Shown here: in pieces, positions 25,441 through 33,314 of the stretch
Layout: each line of letters starts with the position of its first letter
Position numbering within the stretch: the first letter of the stretch is position 1
Source: Paenibacillus pabuli NBRC 13638
Lineage (GTDB): Bacteria; Bacillota; Bacilli; Paenibacillales; Paenibacillaceae
Length of the DNA: 64,000 nt
Assembly (NCBI RefSeq): GCF_001514495.1
Contig: NZ_BCNM01000007.1
Location: 1 to 64,000, forward strand
Direction of reading: 5' to 3'
The notes under the pieces: model-generated
What the model saw: the letters and a program-made list of their open reading frames with translations, nothing else
Told to the model about the DNA's origin: nothing
Database searches by the model: none
Program-made: the position numbers and the translations under genes

Positions 25441-26388
25441 TTATTGAATCGCGGAAAGCACATCCAGCAGCATGGATTTGAATTTTGGACGGTCAATGGC
25501 CTCGCAGACGCGTACGTTCGCTTCTCTGCCGAAACGTCCATTGATATCCACAACGCTATAACCACGCGTTAACTCTCCTGCTGCTTCCACATCCACATAA
25601 TACTGACCGGATTTGGCCATGAGCGACTCATCTGCGGCAACAGCCATCAGCAACGTATCCGGGTGAGTGGTGCCATTCAGTTTATGTACCGATTTGTTGA
25701 ACTGCATAACCACCTTGTTGATGGCCGTGAAGAAATCCGCACCCGATGTACCCAGTGCTGCAATTTCAGCGTGATCATCATCATCCATGACAGAGTATTG
25801 GGTACACATCTCCCAGCCAACCATGGTGATCGGAATGCCGGCATGCAGTACAATTTTGGCTGCTTCCGGGTCCACATAGAAGTTATACTCTGCGGCTGGC
25901 GTAATATTGCCCAGTGCATTATTCGTTCCGCCCATGATGTAGAGGTGAGCAATCTCCGGAATAATGGTTGGGTCCTTCTGAATGGCCATTGCAATGTTGG
26001 TCAGGGGTGCAATCGCAAGAAGGGAGATCTCGCCAGGCTGTGCATGTACCTTTTCAATGATAAAATCAACCGCATGCCCGGCCTCTGGACGCTGGTCTGC
26101 CTTCGGGAAATGGGCTCCGCCCATGCCATCATCGCCATGTACGTCTTCTACCGTGCGGTGCTGGGCCTTACCATAGGCCATCAATGGGCGTTCGCACCCT
26201 TTATATACAGGCACCTTGCCGCCATGTCCAGCAACCTGTACGGTGTACAGGGCGTTTTCAACCTCCTGGTCAAACTGTACGTTTCCACCTGTGATGGTAA
26301 TGCCCTCCACCTGGAAATGGTGCAGTGCCGTCAGAATCGCAATCGTATCGTCTCCAGCTGTATCTGTATCGATGATGACTTTTCTCAT
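25441..26388 (-). CDS. Inosine/uridine-preferring nucleoside hydrolase
   Basis: About 315 residues. The calcium-binding signature DTDTAGDDTIAIL stands at the N-terminus, with LAIAPLTNIAMA, IMGGTN and NFYVDPEAAKIV, all diagnostic for the IUNH family that splits the N-glycosidic bond of ribonucleosides. The start is the ATG at 26388 after GGAG. It lies 60 bp downstream of the DUF350 gene on the same strand with no terminator between, so it could be read from that operon, though the functions look unrelated. Confidence 0.92.
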   Translation of the reverse strand: MRKVIIDTDTAGDDTIAILTALHHFQVEGITITGGNVQFDQEVENALYTVQVAGHGGKVPVYKGCERPLMAYGKAQHRTVEDVHGDDGMGGAHFPKADQRPEAGHAVDFIIEKVHAQPGEISLLAIAPLTNIAMAIQKDPTIIPEIAHLYIMGGTNNALGNITPAAEYNFYVDPEAAKIVLHAGIPITMVGWEMCTQYSVMDDDDHAEIAALGTSGADFFTAINKVVMQFNKSVHKLNGTTHPDTLLMAVAADESLMAKSGQYYVDVEAAGELTRGYSVVDINGRFGREANVRVCEAIDRPKFKSMLLDVLSAIQ

Positions 26389-26448
26389 GATGCCGCGCTC
26401 CTTCTTCGTTGGATTGAGATTCATTCCAAATAAACACTAGGGTTTATT

Positions 26449-26853
26449 TTACATCAAAAACGTACCAATGACGATGGAAACGCCGATGATAATCGAACGT
26501 AGCAGCTGTGCTACCGCCATATTGCCTCGAGCGATTTCTTCACATACCCGCATTTTTGGCGTCAGGAAGTCAAATATAATATAGACCAGGCACAAAATAA
26601 TGATTCCCAGAGCTGACCACAGCAGCATATCCAGCCACGAATGCGTGGAGAAGGACACCATGCCCACAATGATACACAGTCCCAACAATTTACTGCCCAT
26701 GTACATGCCCGCTGCCTCGTTGCCTTTCGCAATTTCCTCACTATCGTTATACCGGGTCAACTGGCTAAATGCAAAATACCCACACACCAATACAACGAGC
26801 AGAATGCCGATTCCTACCGCTACATTCAGCAGATTCAATCCCAAATTATCCAT
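26449..26853 (-). CDS. DUF350 (YjfL-like) membrane protein
   Basis: 134 residues with four membrane helices arranged as two similar halves, each carrying the (D/C)EEIA(K/R)GN motif between helices, a hallmark of DUF350. E. coli homologues sit in yjfIJKLMC next to an ATP-grasp enzyme and a YgiB-type protein, as here. The start codon shares one base with the stop of the upstream ATP-grasp gene (TAATG). Molecular function unknown. Confidence 0.88.
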   Translation of the reverse strand: MDNLGLNLLNVAVGIGILLVVLVCGYFAFSQLTRYNDSEEIAKGNEAAGMYMGSKLLGLCIIVGMVSFSTHSWLDMLLWSALGIIILCLVYIIFDFLTPKMRVCEEIARGNMAVAQLLRSIIIGVSIVIGTFLM

Positions 26854-28232
26854 TATTTCTCCTCCTCATCTTCCATCCGTTCATTCACCACAGCCGCACA
26901 ATAATAGGCCATATCTCCGGTGACCTTCTCCCCGATCCGGGGCAGCACTCCGGCAAAGCGTCCACCAATGACAAACACCCCTGTAAGCAAATAACCGCTG
27001 TACTCGCCATCCTCTGTCTGAATCATAGCTTGCTCCATCGGAACCAGCTGCTGATAAATTTTAGGCTGGTTATTATAATAGGCTGCAATTTCTTCATCTT
27101 CCTGCATTTCAGCTGCTGTAATGGAGCTCGTGCGGGCATCCAGCTGAGGAGAGGTATCCGTTTGGCCCGCACGATGAACCGATCCCTCACCCAGCAGCGA
27201 GGTGCCCCGACCTTCGCGGCCCCAATAACTTTTGGCGACATAAGGCATGGCGCTCCATTCGAAAGGCCCGGCTTCGAAATAAGTAGGCAGCAGATACCGT
27301 GAGATTGCAGCCAACTCCGCATCATTAAACAGTCGAAACCCGCAATATTCCGGGGTTTGTTCATTGCGTTCATAGAGCGACCAGATCGCAGCCATGAAGC
27401 CCTTGCTCTGCATCAGCACATGCTGTGCAGGATTCATCAGGCCCAAGCGCCCATCCTGAACCAGTTCAAGCAGCGCTGCGCCGATGTCCACCCCCGTCGT
27501 TTCGTCACGATCATCGATTAGATATTCCAGGGGGTAGAGACGGTATAACAGATTAATCTCGCGTCCTTGATGATAGAGTGCCTCGCCCGAAATAATCTCC
27601 AGCTCCTCCAGTGGGGCGTAGAACGTTTCATATCCCGCCTCCTGACACCGTTTCATCAGGTATTCCGTATTGGTCCGATCCTCGACATGTTCACCAAATG
27701 ACGTAAATGTCACCGGTCCCTTTAATCCCTGTTGAGCATAGGCGTCCAACCAGCTGTGAAAGCATTCCCGGAGACACTCATCCATCTCGGCGGATGGCGC
27801 AGTGAATGCTGCCTCCTCCGCCATGCCCACAAGTATGCCTTCGAGCGCAGCTGCTTCCGGGATTCCCGTTGGGGTATCCGTATTATTTTCTATACATTTA
27901 ATCCCGGCTTCCCCAATAATCCAGTCCTGCCGGGTGATTCCGCCTGTCACCATCTCCATACGCGCCGCTGGTATAAGGCCTGGATGAATGCCCAACTGCT
28001 GCTCCAGAAAAGAATCTGGCATATATCGCTGGATAAAACGCATCACCTTGCCATAGATCGCGTCTACTGCCTCAACTGCGGTACGCAATTCCTGCATCTC
28101 CGCAGGAGTATAGACCGTCAACGCAGGCACACCATATTGCTTGCCATACATCCGGTGATAGGGAACCTGTTGCCCTGCTTCGCCCCTAAAAACTTCTTCA
28201 TGACTGAACGGCAGCTGGTATATATGCCTCAT
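26853..28232 (-). CDS. Glutathionylspermidine synthase-like ATP-grasp enzyme (YjfC/YgiC-like)
   Basis: 459 residues. Pre-ATP-grasp and ATP-grasp features of the GSP_synth family: IIGEAGIKCIENNTDTPTGIPEAAALEG, the DLHPGL-like KGFMAAIWSLYE segment, YVAKSYWGREGRGTSLL (nucleotide-binding loop) and YQQLVPM. The family forms amide bonds between a carboxylate and an amine at the cost of ATP; the E. coli paralogues YgiC and YjfC lack glutathionylspermidine synthase activity as far as I know, and their substrates are unknown. It is the third gene of a compact operon (6-bp gap upstream, 1-bp overlap downstream). Confidence 0.88.
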   Translation of the reverse strand: MRHIYQLPFSHEEVFRGEAGQQVPYHRMYGKQYGVPALTVYTPAEMQELRTAVEAVDAIYGKVMRFIQRYMPDSFLEQQLGIHPGLIPAARMEMVTGGITRQDWIIGEAGIKCIENNTDTPTGIPEAAALEGILVGMAEEAAFTAPSAEMDECLRECFHSWLDAYAQQGLKGPVTFTSFGEHVEDRTNTEYLMKRCQEAGYETFYAPLEELEIISGEALYHQGREINLLYRLYPLEYLIDDRDETTGVDIGAALLELVQDGRLGLMNPAQHVLMQSKGFMAAIWSLYERNEQTPEYCGFRLFNDAELAAISRYLLPTYFEAGPFEWSAMPYVAKSYWGREGRGTSLLGEGSVHRAGQTDTSPQLDARTSSITAAEMQEDEEIAAYYNNQPKIYQQLVPMEQAMIQTEDGEYSGYLLTGVFVIGGRFAGVLPRIGEKVTGDMAYYCAAVVNERMEDEEEK

Positions 28233-28238
28233 CCGATT

Positions 28239-28520
28239 CTAACCTCCCGAACTGCGGAAGAAGCTGCCAAAGCCGCTCGACTTCGAACTGGATTTGCTGT
28301 AGGAACTGTTACTGTCCTTGTTGCTTCGGTAGGACGATCCGCCACCATAGTAATAGTGTCCACTACTGGAATCATACTCGCATCCGGTATCATAGTCCGG
28401 GTCACATTCATCGCTATTGCTGCTGCAACCGGATAACACAGCTGGAACCGCCAGCATTAGCGAGAAGGCAACCAGCTTGGCGCGTGATCCGGGTTTGGGA
28501 TTTTCAGGTTTTTCTGCCAT
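28239..28520 (-). CDS. Small YgiB/DUF1190-like lipoprotein, Ser/Gly/Tyr-rich
   Basis: 93 residues. An N-terminal charged stretch, a hydrophobic helix and a lipobox (VLSGC, Cys32), then a low-complexity tail with a CDPDYDTGCEYD segment (possible disulfide), a YYYGGG patch and Ser/Lys repeats ending GFGSFFRSSGG. This pattern resembles the YgiB/YjfM (DUF1190) proteins that are neighbours of YgiC/YjfC in E. coli. Anchored outside the membrane, its role is unknown. It starts one base inside the previous gene's stop (TAATG). Confidence 0.7.
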   Translation of the reverse strand: MAEKPENPKPGSRAKLVAFSLMLAVPAVLSGCSSNSDECDPDYDTGCEYDSSSGHYYYGGGSSYRSNKDSNSSYSKSSSKSSGFGSFFRSSGG

Positions 28521-28948
28521 TACAGATCTACCTCCTTCATAAAGAACAACACTTTCTTGCGATCCGCATCCAGCACGGAATATACAAATTCATAGGTCGT
28601 ACCGCCCCAGACCATGTAATGGTCCAGCAGCTGCTCGGCAAGTTCCATCGTGTACGAAGAGGATTCTGCCAAGTCCAATTCCTGAAATGTACTCCTATTC
28701 CACAGCATATATTCTGCGCTGTACATGGAGGACATTTTGCACATCGCCAGTGCAGCGTCCGCAATCGCTGTACCGTATTCCGCTGGCATTTGGCTGTCAT
28801 ACTCGGTTACGTAGACTGCATGCTCCCGACGATCCTCGCATTCATTGGACAGATGCGCCCAGAGCTTGTTTTTCATCAGGGTAGCATCGACCAGCTTGCG
28901 CACGAACAACTCATCACGAGTAACCGATACCTGCTCCAGTACCCCCAT
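28520..28948 (-). CDS. Unknown protein, first gene of the DUF350/ATP-grasp operon
   Basis: I do not recognise this family. From the ATG at 28948 (AGG 5 nt upstream) it is 142 residues, soluble, acidic and largely helical. The frame stays open and protein-like further upstream (YSLTYRNWSDDRQVE), with AGAAAGGCAGG before an ATT codon at about 29001, so a non-canonical start adding about 17 residues is possible. It occupies the place that YjfK or YjfJ-type genes hold in E. coli, but I see no similarity by eye. It overlaps the lipoprotein gene by one base. Confidence 0.65.
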   Translation of the reverse strand: MGVLEQVSVTRDELFVRKLVDATLMKNKLWAHLSNECEDRREHAVYVTEYDSQMPAEYGTAIADAALAMCKMSSMYSAEYMLWNRSTFQELDLAESSSYTMELAEQLLDHYMVWGGTTYEFVYSVLDADRKKVLFFMKEVDL

Positions 28949-29267
28949 CTCCACCTGCCGGTCATCCGACCAGTTCCGATAAGTCAATGAATAATAAATA
29001 ATGATAACCTGCCTTTCTGTGAGCTCTAAGAGGAGCCGTTTCCATACACACAAACGTATTTAACGCATGAGAAGGAAAAAAGTTACACTATTTCCGAAGA
29101 CATATAAAAAAGTATATTTCATAAATTCCACAGAGCGCCTAGTAAAGAACAGGGTGGCGACACATCTTTTCCATTAGAATAATGGCGATATCATCACCTG
29201 ATAATGCCAACTTTGACAATTCAAGAAGGGACGGTCTCTTGAAAAGACTTTCCATTTTCCGCAAGGT

Positions 29268-29463
29268 GCTAACGAACCTGACCAACCTTAAACAGCGGAT
29301 TCCCAATGGATGCACATTTTAACGAACTTCAGTGACGCTATTTCGGTGCAAAAACGGCTTCAGCGCCCCAAAAGCGATGTATCGATGAAATAACGTCTCT
29401 GGGATTCGTTACATCTCAGAACGGTGCACATGCAAGCAAATAATGTGTGCCAGGTTCGTTAGC
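29268..29463. repeat. Intergenic element bounded by 13-bp inverted repeats, TAACG-rich
   Basis: GCTAACGAACCTG at 29268-29280 returns as its exact reverse complement at 29451-29463. In and beyond the element the words AACG/CGTT recur about every 25-50 bp. There is no open frame. Intergenic sequences with this texture are, from memory, common in Paenibacillus genomes; it may be a repeated, non-autonomous element. The rest of the 28949-29479 gap shows only AT-rich DNA that must hold the operon promoter. Confidence 0.6.
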
Positions 29464-29479
29464 CCAAAATAACGCAAAC

Positions 29480-29524
29480 AAGGGGCTTCCACCGTTATTC
29501 TCACAACGTATGGGACAGCCCCTT
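29480..29524 (-). terminator. Hairpin after the ABC-F gene
   Basis: Stem AAGGGGCT/AGCCCCTT with a 29-nt loop, 50 bp beyond the ABC-F stop. On the minus strand it is followed by a weak T-rich stretch. Confidence 0.5.
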
Positions 29525-29574
29525 CTTCCTATTTTTCAGATCTGCTTTAGATCAGCTCCATGATCTGACCTGTC

Positions 29575-31494
29575 TCACAACGCTACCCACTGGGCCAATA
29601 CTTCATTGTATTCACCAGAAAGCCGCTCACGTTCATTCCACAGTTGTTCCAGCTCCGCTGGATTATCCTGCACGGATTCAAGCTGGCGATCCATCTCCTG
29701 AATTCGCCCTTCAAGGCGAGCCAATCTCTCCTCCAATTGTTCAGCGGACAGCTTTGGGGATGGAGACGTTGTACCGGACTTCTCCTGTTTTGGTTTTGCA
29801 CTCCCCCGTGATGGAGTCACTACAGCCGCTGTATGCTGACTTGCCACCGCTGCACGGGCTTGCAGATCAAGCTTCTTCTCGCGGTAAGCTTCATAGTCTC
29901 CCAGATAAGCGGTCATCTGCCCGTCCTCCAGTTCCCACACACGGGAAGCGAGTCGATTGACGAAGTAGCGGTCATGCGAGATGGCAAGCACCGTTCCTTC
30001 AAAATCAACCAGCGACTCTTCGAGTGCTTCCCTTGAAGCGATATCCAGATGGTTGGTCGGTTCATCGAGCAGCAGTACATTCGGCTTCCGCTGAACCAAC
30101 AGTGCCAGTCTTAGCCGCGTCCATTCCCCACCGGATAATTGTCCGACCGAGCGAAATACATCGGCTCCATAGAACAGATATCGGGCCAAAATGCCGCGCG
30201 CCTCTCCTTCCTCCACACCCGCTTCCAGCCGGAAGTATTCCAGCACGTTCAGCTTCGGATTAGAAGGCTCCTCCTGCTGGGCCAGATAGCCAACGTCCAC
30301 CCGTGCACCCCACTCCAGGTTACCTGCACTCGGCTGCTCCTCGCCCAGCAGCAGCTTGAACAACGTTGTTTTGCCTGAACCATTACGTCCAATAAGGGCA
30401 ATTTTGTCGCCATATTCAAGCAATCCCGAGACACCTCGCAGAATGGGGCGTTCCCCATAAGCCTTTTCGACCTGTTCCATAACGGCCACCCGTTTTCCCG
30501 TACGGTCTGTAGGACGTACATCAAAGTCAGCGCTGCGCCGCTCCAGCACAGGCCGCTTCACCTGCTCCATCCGCTCTAATGCCTTACGCATCGAAGCTGC
30601 ACGCCGGAAGAACTTTTCATTGCCTCCGACTCTGCCCCATTCTTCCAGTTGGCGGATCGTTTCTTTCATTTTCTTGATCACCTTCTGCTGCTCCTTGAAC
30701 TCCTCGAATTGCTGCAGCAGTCGTTGTTCCTTCACTTTCATATATTCCGAATAACCGCCAGCAGACGTTTGTGCTTCTCCATCCTCCAGCTCTAACGTCC
30801 GGGATGCTACACGGTCCAAAAAGTAGCGATCATGTGAGATCAGGATCATCGTACCTGTGTACTCGCGCAGAAATCCTTCCAGCCATTCCACACGCTCCAG
30901 ATCAAGATGGTTGGTCGGCTCATCCAGCAATAACAGATCAGGCCTTACGATCAGCTGTGAAGCCAGCACTACCCGGGTCTGCTCACCGCCCGACAGGGAA
31001 CCAAAGCGCCATCCGTAATGCTCCTTGGCAATATCCAGACCGTCCGCCACCTGATCAATCCGGGCATCCATCTCATATCCACCCTCACGCTCAAATTGGT
31101 CTTGTAACGTCGCGTACCGCTTCAGCAGGCGTTCCAATTGGTTCGGATCGGCTGCACAGTCCGGATTGGACATCTGCTGTTCCATTTCCTTCATCTGATT
31201 CCGACAGTCCATAAGCTCCCTGAATCCAAGGCTAAGCACATCCAGTACCGTGTAGTCATCCATTCCCTCCGGCACCTGAGCTACATAACCAATACGTGTA
31301 TCCTTCTTGATCATCAGTTGTCCTTCATCCGGCTGGTTCAGCCGTGCCATCAGACGCATCAATGTCGTTTTACCGCTTCCGTTGCGGCCGATCAGGGCGA
31401 CCTTGTCACCTTCCATAATTTCAAATGTAATACCGTCCAGCACCAGTTGTGCTCCGTGGTATTGAGTCAGTTGTTGTGCGCTAATGATCATCAT
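29575..31494 (-). CDS. ABC-F family ATPase, probable ribosome-protection or translation factor
   Basis: 639 residues, soluble, with two ATPase domains: Walker A GRNGSGKTTLMRL and GRNGSGKTTLFKL, signatures LSGGEQTR and LSGGEWTR, Walker B LLLLDEPTNHLDL and VLLLDEPTNHLDI. The linker between them (about 255-315) is basic and helical with FFRRAASMRKALERMEQVKRP, typical of ABC-F interdomain arms that reach the ribosomal P site region. A coiled-coil C-terminal extension (about 545-639) follows. The start is the ATG at 31494, 9 nt after AGGAGG. The gene is preceded by a leader ORF and terminator, which points to antibiotic-responsive expression; the drug class cannot be read. Confidence 0.9.
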   Translation of the reverse strand: MMIISAQQLTQYHGAQLVLDGITFEIMEGDKVALIGRNGSGKTTLMRLMARLNQPDEGQLMIKKDTRIGYVAQVPEGMDDYTVLDVLSLGFRELMDCRNQMKEMEQQMSNPDCAADPNQLERLLKRYATLQDQFEREGGYEMDARIDQVADGLDIAKEHYGWRFGSLSGGEQTRVVLASQLIVRPDLLLLDEPTNHLDLERVEWLEGFLREYTGTMILISHDRYFLDRVASRTLELEDGEAQTSAGGYSEYMKVKEQRLLQQFEEFKEQQKVIKKMKETIRQLEEWGRVGGNEKFFRRAASMRKALERMEQVKRPVLERRSADFDVRPTDRTGKRVAVMEQVEKAYGERPILRGVSGLLEYGDKIALIGRNGSGKTTLFKLLLGEEQPSAGNLEWGARVDVGYLAQQEEPSNPKLNVLEYFRLEAGVEEGEARGILARYLFYGADVFRSVGQLSGGEWTRLRLALLVQRKPNVLLLDEPTNHLDIASREALEESLVDFEGTVLAISHDRYFVNRLASRVWELEDGQMTAYLGDYEAYREKKLDLQARAAVASQHTAAVVTPSRGSAKPKQEKSGTTSPSPKLSAEQLEERLARLEGRIQEMDRQLESVQDNPAELEQLWNERERLSGEYNEVLAQWVAL

Positions 31495-31534
31495 AATAAG
31501 GTTCCTCCTATGGGTTGGAAGATCCTGACCACAA

Positions 31535-31568
31535 CACAAAAAGAGCCGCAGGAGGTTAGCTCCGCGGC
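31535..31568 (-). terminator. Attenuator-type terminator in the ABC-F leader
   Basis: Stem GCCGC-a-GGAG / CTCC-GCGGC followed on the minus strand by CTTTTTG. It lies after the leader ORF stop and before the ABC-F ribosome binding site, so it can switch transcription of the ATPase gene. It could instead be the end of the small gene's own transcript. Confidence 0.75.
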
Positions 31569-31592
31569 CCTTCAGAATTCAAGCAAAATCGC

Positions 31593-31754
31593 TTATCGTC
31601 CGAATGAGGTCAAGGCAGGCATCTTCTCGCAAATGTTAACTTCCGTATAATCGAAATTGGACAGACTTCTCCAGTTGATTGGAAAAGTATGAACAATGCC
31701 AGCCATAGCAATCGGCAGCTGGCTAATACGGTTGTTAAGCATCTCGTGATTCAC
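31593..31754 (-). CDS. 53-codon leader ORF upstream of the ABC-F gene
   Basis: Starts with GTG 9 nt after GGGAGG (an in-frame ATG follows four codons later) and ends with TAA 24 nt before the terminator stem. The product begins MNHEMLNNRISQLPIAM and ends MPALTSFGR; no signal peptide and no family recognised. The order promoter, ribosome binding site, short ORF, terminator, resistance-type ATPase is that of ribosome-mediated attenuators found before many ARE ABC-F and erm genes, where stalling on the leader opens the terminator. It is longer than most such leaders, so it may also have its own function. Confidence 0.65.
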   Translation of the reverse strand: MNHEMLNNRISQLPIAMAGIVHTFPINWRSLSNFDYTEVNICEKMPALTSFGR

Positions 31755-31786
31755 CTGTCTTCACCTCCCTTGTCATAATTAATGTC

Positions 31787-31816
31787 AATATATCACAGAC
31801 GAATGCATTCCTGCAA
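31787..31816 (-). promoter_or_regulatory. Promoter of the ABC-F leader transcript
   Basis: TTGCAG at 31816-31811 and an extended -10 (TGA-TATATT, TATATT at 31792-31787) with an 18-bp spacer, about 35 bp upstream of the leader GTG. Confidence 0.5.
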
Positions 31817-31861
31817 CCGTCCGATTGCCCAATTCTCTTAGTAGAGTAAACCCCATTCGTT

Positions 31862-32149
31862 CTATTCGTTCCTTCTGCGTCGCCGGATGACCACATCCAC
31901 AACAATGGTCGTAATCAGCGTGAGCAAGCCGGAAGTTGCAATCGATACCCCCAGCAGAGCATAGCCGATTCCGTTCCAGCCGCCAATATCGACGCTGATC
32001 ATGATAACGATGGCTCCACCCAGCAAGGCCACACAAGGCAAAATATATTGAGCCCTTGTCCTCTGCCGACCTTGCAATCGATAGATGAGCCATTCAATAA
32101 GCAGCAATGCGAGCCAAATAAGGAGTATCAATATAATAAGACCTTTCAC
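31862..32149 (-). CDS. Small membrane protein (YesK-like), unknown function
   Basis: 95 residues with three hydrophobic helices (about 2-22, 36-54, 62-86) and a basic C-terminus (VVIRRRRRNE). The layout resembles small YesK-like proteins of Bacillaceae, but I am not certain. A GTG start at 32149 follows AAGGGGG by 7 nt. It is separated from the aldolase operon by a strong hairpin and probably has its own promoter; transcription could run into the ABC-F leader. Confidence 0.65.
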   Translation of the reverse strand: MKGLIILILLIWLALLLIEWLIYRLQGRQRTRAQYILPCVALLGGAIVIMISVDIGGWNGIGYALLGVSIATSGLLTLITTIVVDVVIRRRRRNE

Positions 32150-32234
32150 TTATACGCCCCCTTCTCCTCCATACATTCCTCCGAATGACCACTGACACTC
32201 AGCATTCTGGATACGTGTAGAGTTTATCACATAA

Positions 32235-32280
32235 TGAAGCCTCCATTCACGATAAATCGAATTCGTGAATGAGGGCTTCA
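32235..32280 (-). terminator. Hairpin after the PTS/aldolase operon
   Basis: Long stem TGAAGCC-CATTCACG / CGTGAATG-GGCTTCA, 62 bp beyond the aldolase stop. The following U-tract on the minus strand is poor, so termination may be partial. Confidence 0.55.
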
Positions 32281-32341
32281 AGGAGGTTTCATGATATCAA
32301 ATTGGCATACTTCTTATGATGCCTTGTTCCTGCCAGCAGGC

Positions 32342-33250
32342 TCAGTAAAGGCTTACACTTTCAGCCTGGCGTTGTTCATAACGCAGTCCCTTGTATAAAT
32401 CCGCTTTACCGATCGAATTGAACAGATTCATTTTATAGCGAATGACGCTTTGGGCCTCGGCAATGCATTCCGGATAAATGGCATTAGGGTCCCATAACTC
32501 CGTTGCACTTAAAATTTCACGAGCTTTTTTGAAGTATGAATATTTCATATCGCTGGAAATATTGATTTTACAAATGCCCAGCTGAACCGAGTCGGAAACC
32601 TCCTGATCCGGGTTAGCGGACCCCCCGTGAAGAACGAGAGGGATGTCTACCAATTGATTGATTTCTCTCAGGATATCCATTTGCAGCTCCGGTTTAATAT
32701 GCTTGGGATAGATGCCATGGGCTGTACCGATGGCTACTGCTAACGTGTCGATCCCCGTACGTGCCACAAAATCTTCCGCCTGAGCCGGGTCCGTGTAAGT
32801 TACCACCGATACGCCGCCTTCGATAGAGTTACCGGTCTGCCCAATCGTCCCCAATTCCCCTTCAACAGAGACGCCGACGGCGTGTGCAATTTCCACCGCC
32901 TGTTTTGTAATAGCCACATTGTCTTCATAAGGGAGCAGGGAACCGTCAATCATGACGGAGGTGAATCCACACTTGATCGCCCGGATGATATCAGCAATGG
33001 ACCCGCCATGATCAAGATGGATCACCAGTGGAACATGGCTGGCATGTGCACGCTGGCGGGCATATGCGAAAAACTCATCCGTCAAAAATTCAAGTTCCGT
33101 GGGGTGGATAGCGATGATAGCCGGTGAATTGGAATGTTCGGCCTCCTCAATCACCGCTCTCAAAAATGTACTATCTGCCACGTTAAAAGCCCCTACCGCG
33201 AATTTGTGTTCCTTGGCTACCTGTAGCAATTCCTTCATCGTAATCAACAT
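32342..33250 (-). CDS. Class II ketose-bisphosphate aldolase (KbaY/GatY/Fba type)
   Basis: 302 residues. Zinc-enzyme motifs of class II aldolases: VGAFNVADSTFLRAVIEEAE at the N-terminus, VIHLDHGGS (zinc-binding His), MIDGSLLPYEDNV, GVSVEGELGTIG, VAIGTAHGIYP and LVLHGGSANPDQEV, then NISSDMKYSYFKK. It should split a ketose-1,6-bisphosphate (fructose, tagatose or similar) to DHAP and an aldehyde. It is the last gene of the PTS operon. No 1-phosphofructokinase gene is in the operon, so either a housekeeping kinase supplies the bisphosphate or the PTS product is used directly. Confidence 0.92.
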   Translation of the reverse strand: MLITMKELLQVAKEHKFAVGAFNVADSTFLRAVIEEAEHSNSPAIIAIHPTELEFLTDEFFAYARQRAHASHVPLVIHLDHGGSIADIIRAIKCGFTSVMIDGSLLPYEDNVAITKQAVEIAHAVGVSVEGELGTIGQTGNSIEGGVSVVTYTDPAQAEDFVARTGIDTLAVAIGTAHGIYPKHIKPELQMDILREINQLVDIPLVLHGGSANPDQEVSDSVQLGICKINISSDMKYSYFKKAREILSATELWDPNAIYPECIAEAQSVIRYKMNLFNSIGKADLYKGLRYEQRQAESVSLY

Positions 33251-33288
33251 AAGTTCACATCTCCTTTGGACTAGTGTATAGATTTAGT

Positions 33289-33302
33289 GGTAAGCGTTCT
33301 CA
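33289..33302 (-). promoter_or_regulatory. Candidate cre site between PTS IIC and aldolase genes
   Basis: GGTAAGCGTTCTCA matches the CcpA consensus except at the first base. It is intercistronic, so it would act as a roadblock or mark an internal promoter. Weak evidence. Confidence 0.3.
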
Positions 33303-33314
33303 TCTTGGTGGGCC

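Noticed and set aside
29054..29267. Possible small genes in the long gap upstream of the yjfLMC-like operon
   Set aside because: All frames are short or lack a ribosome binding site; the region looks like promoter and repeat DNA.
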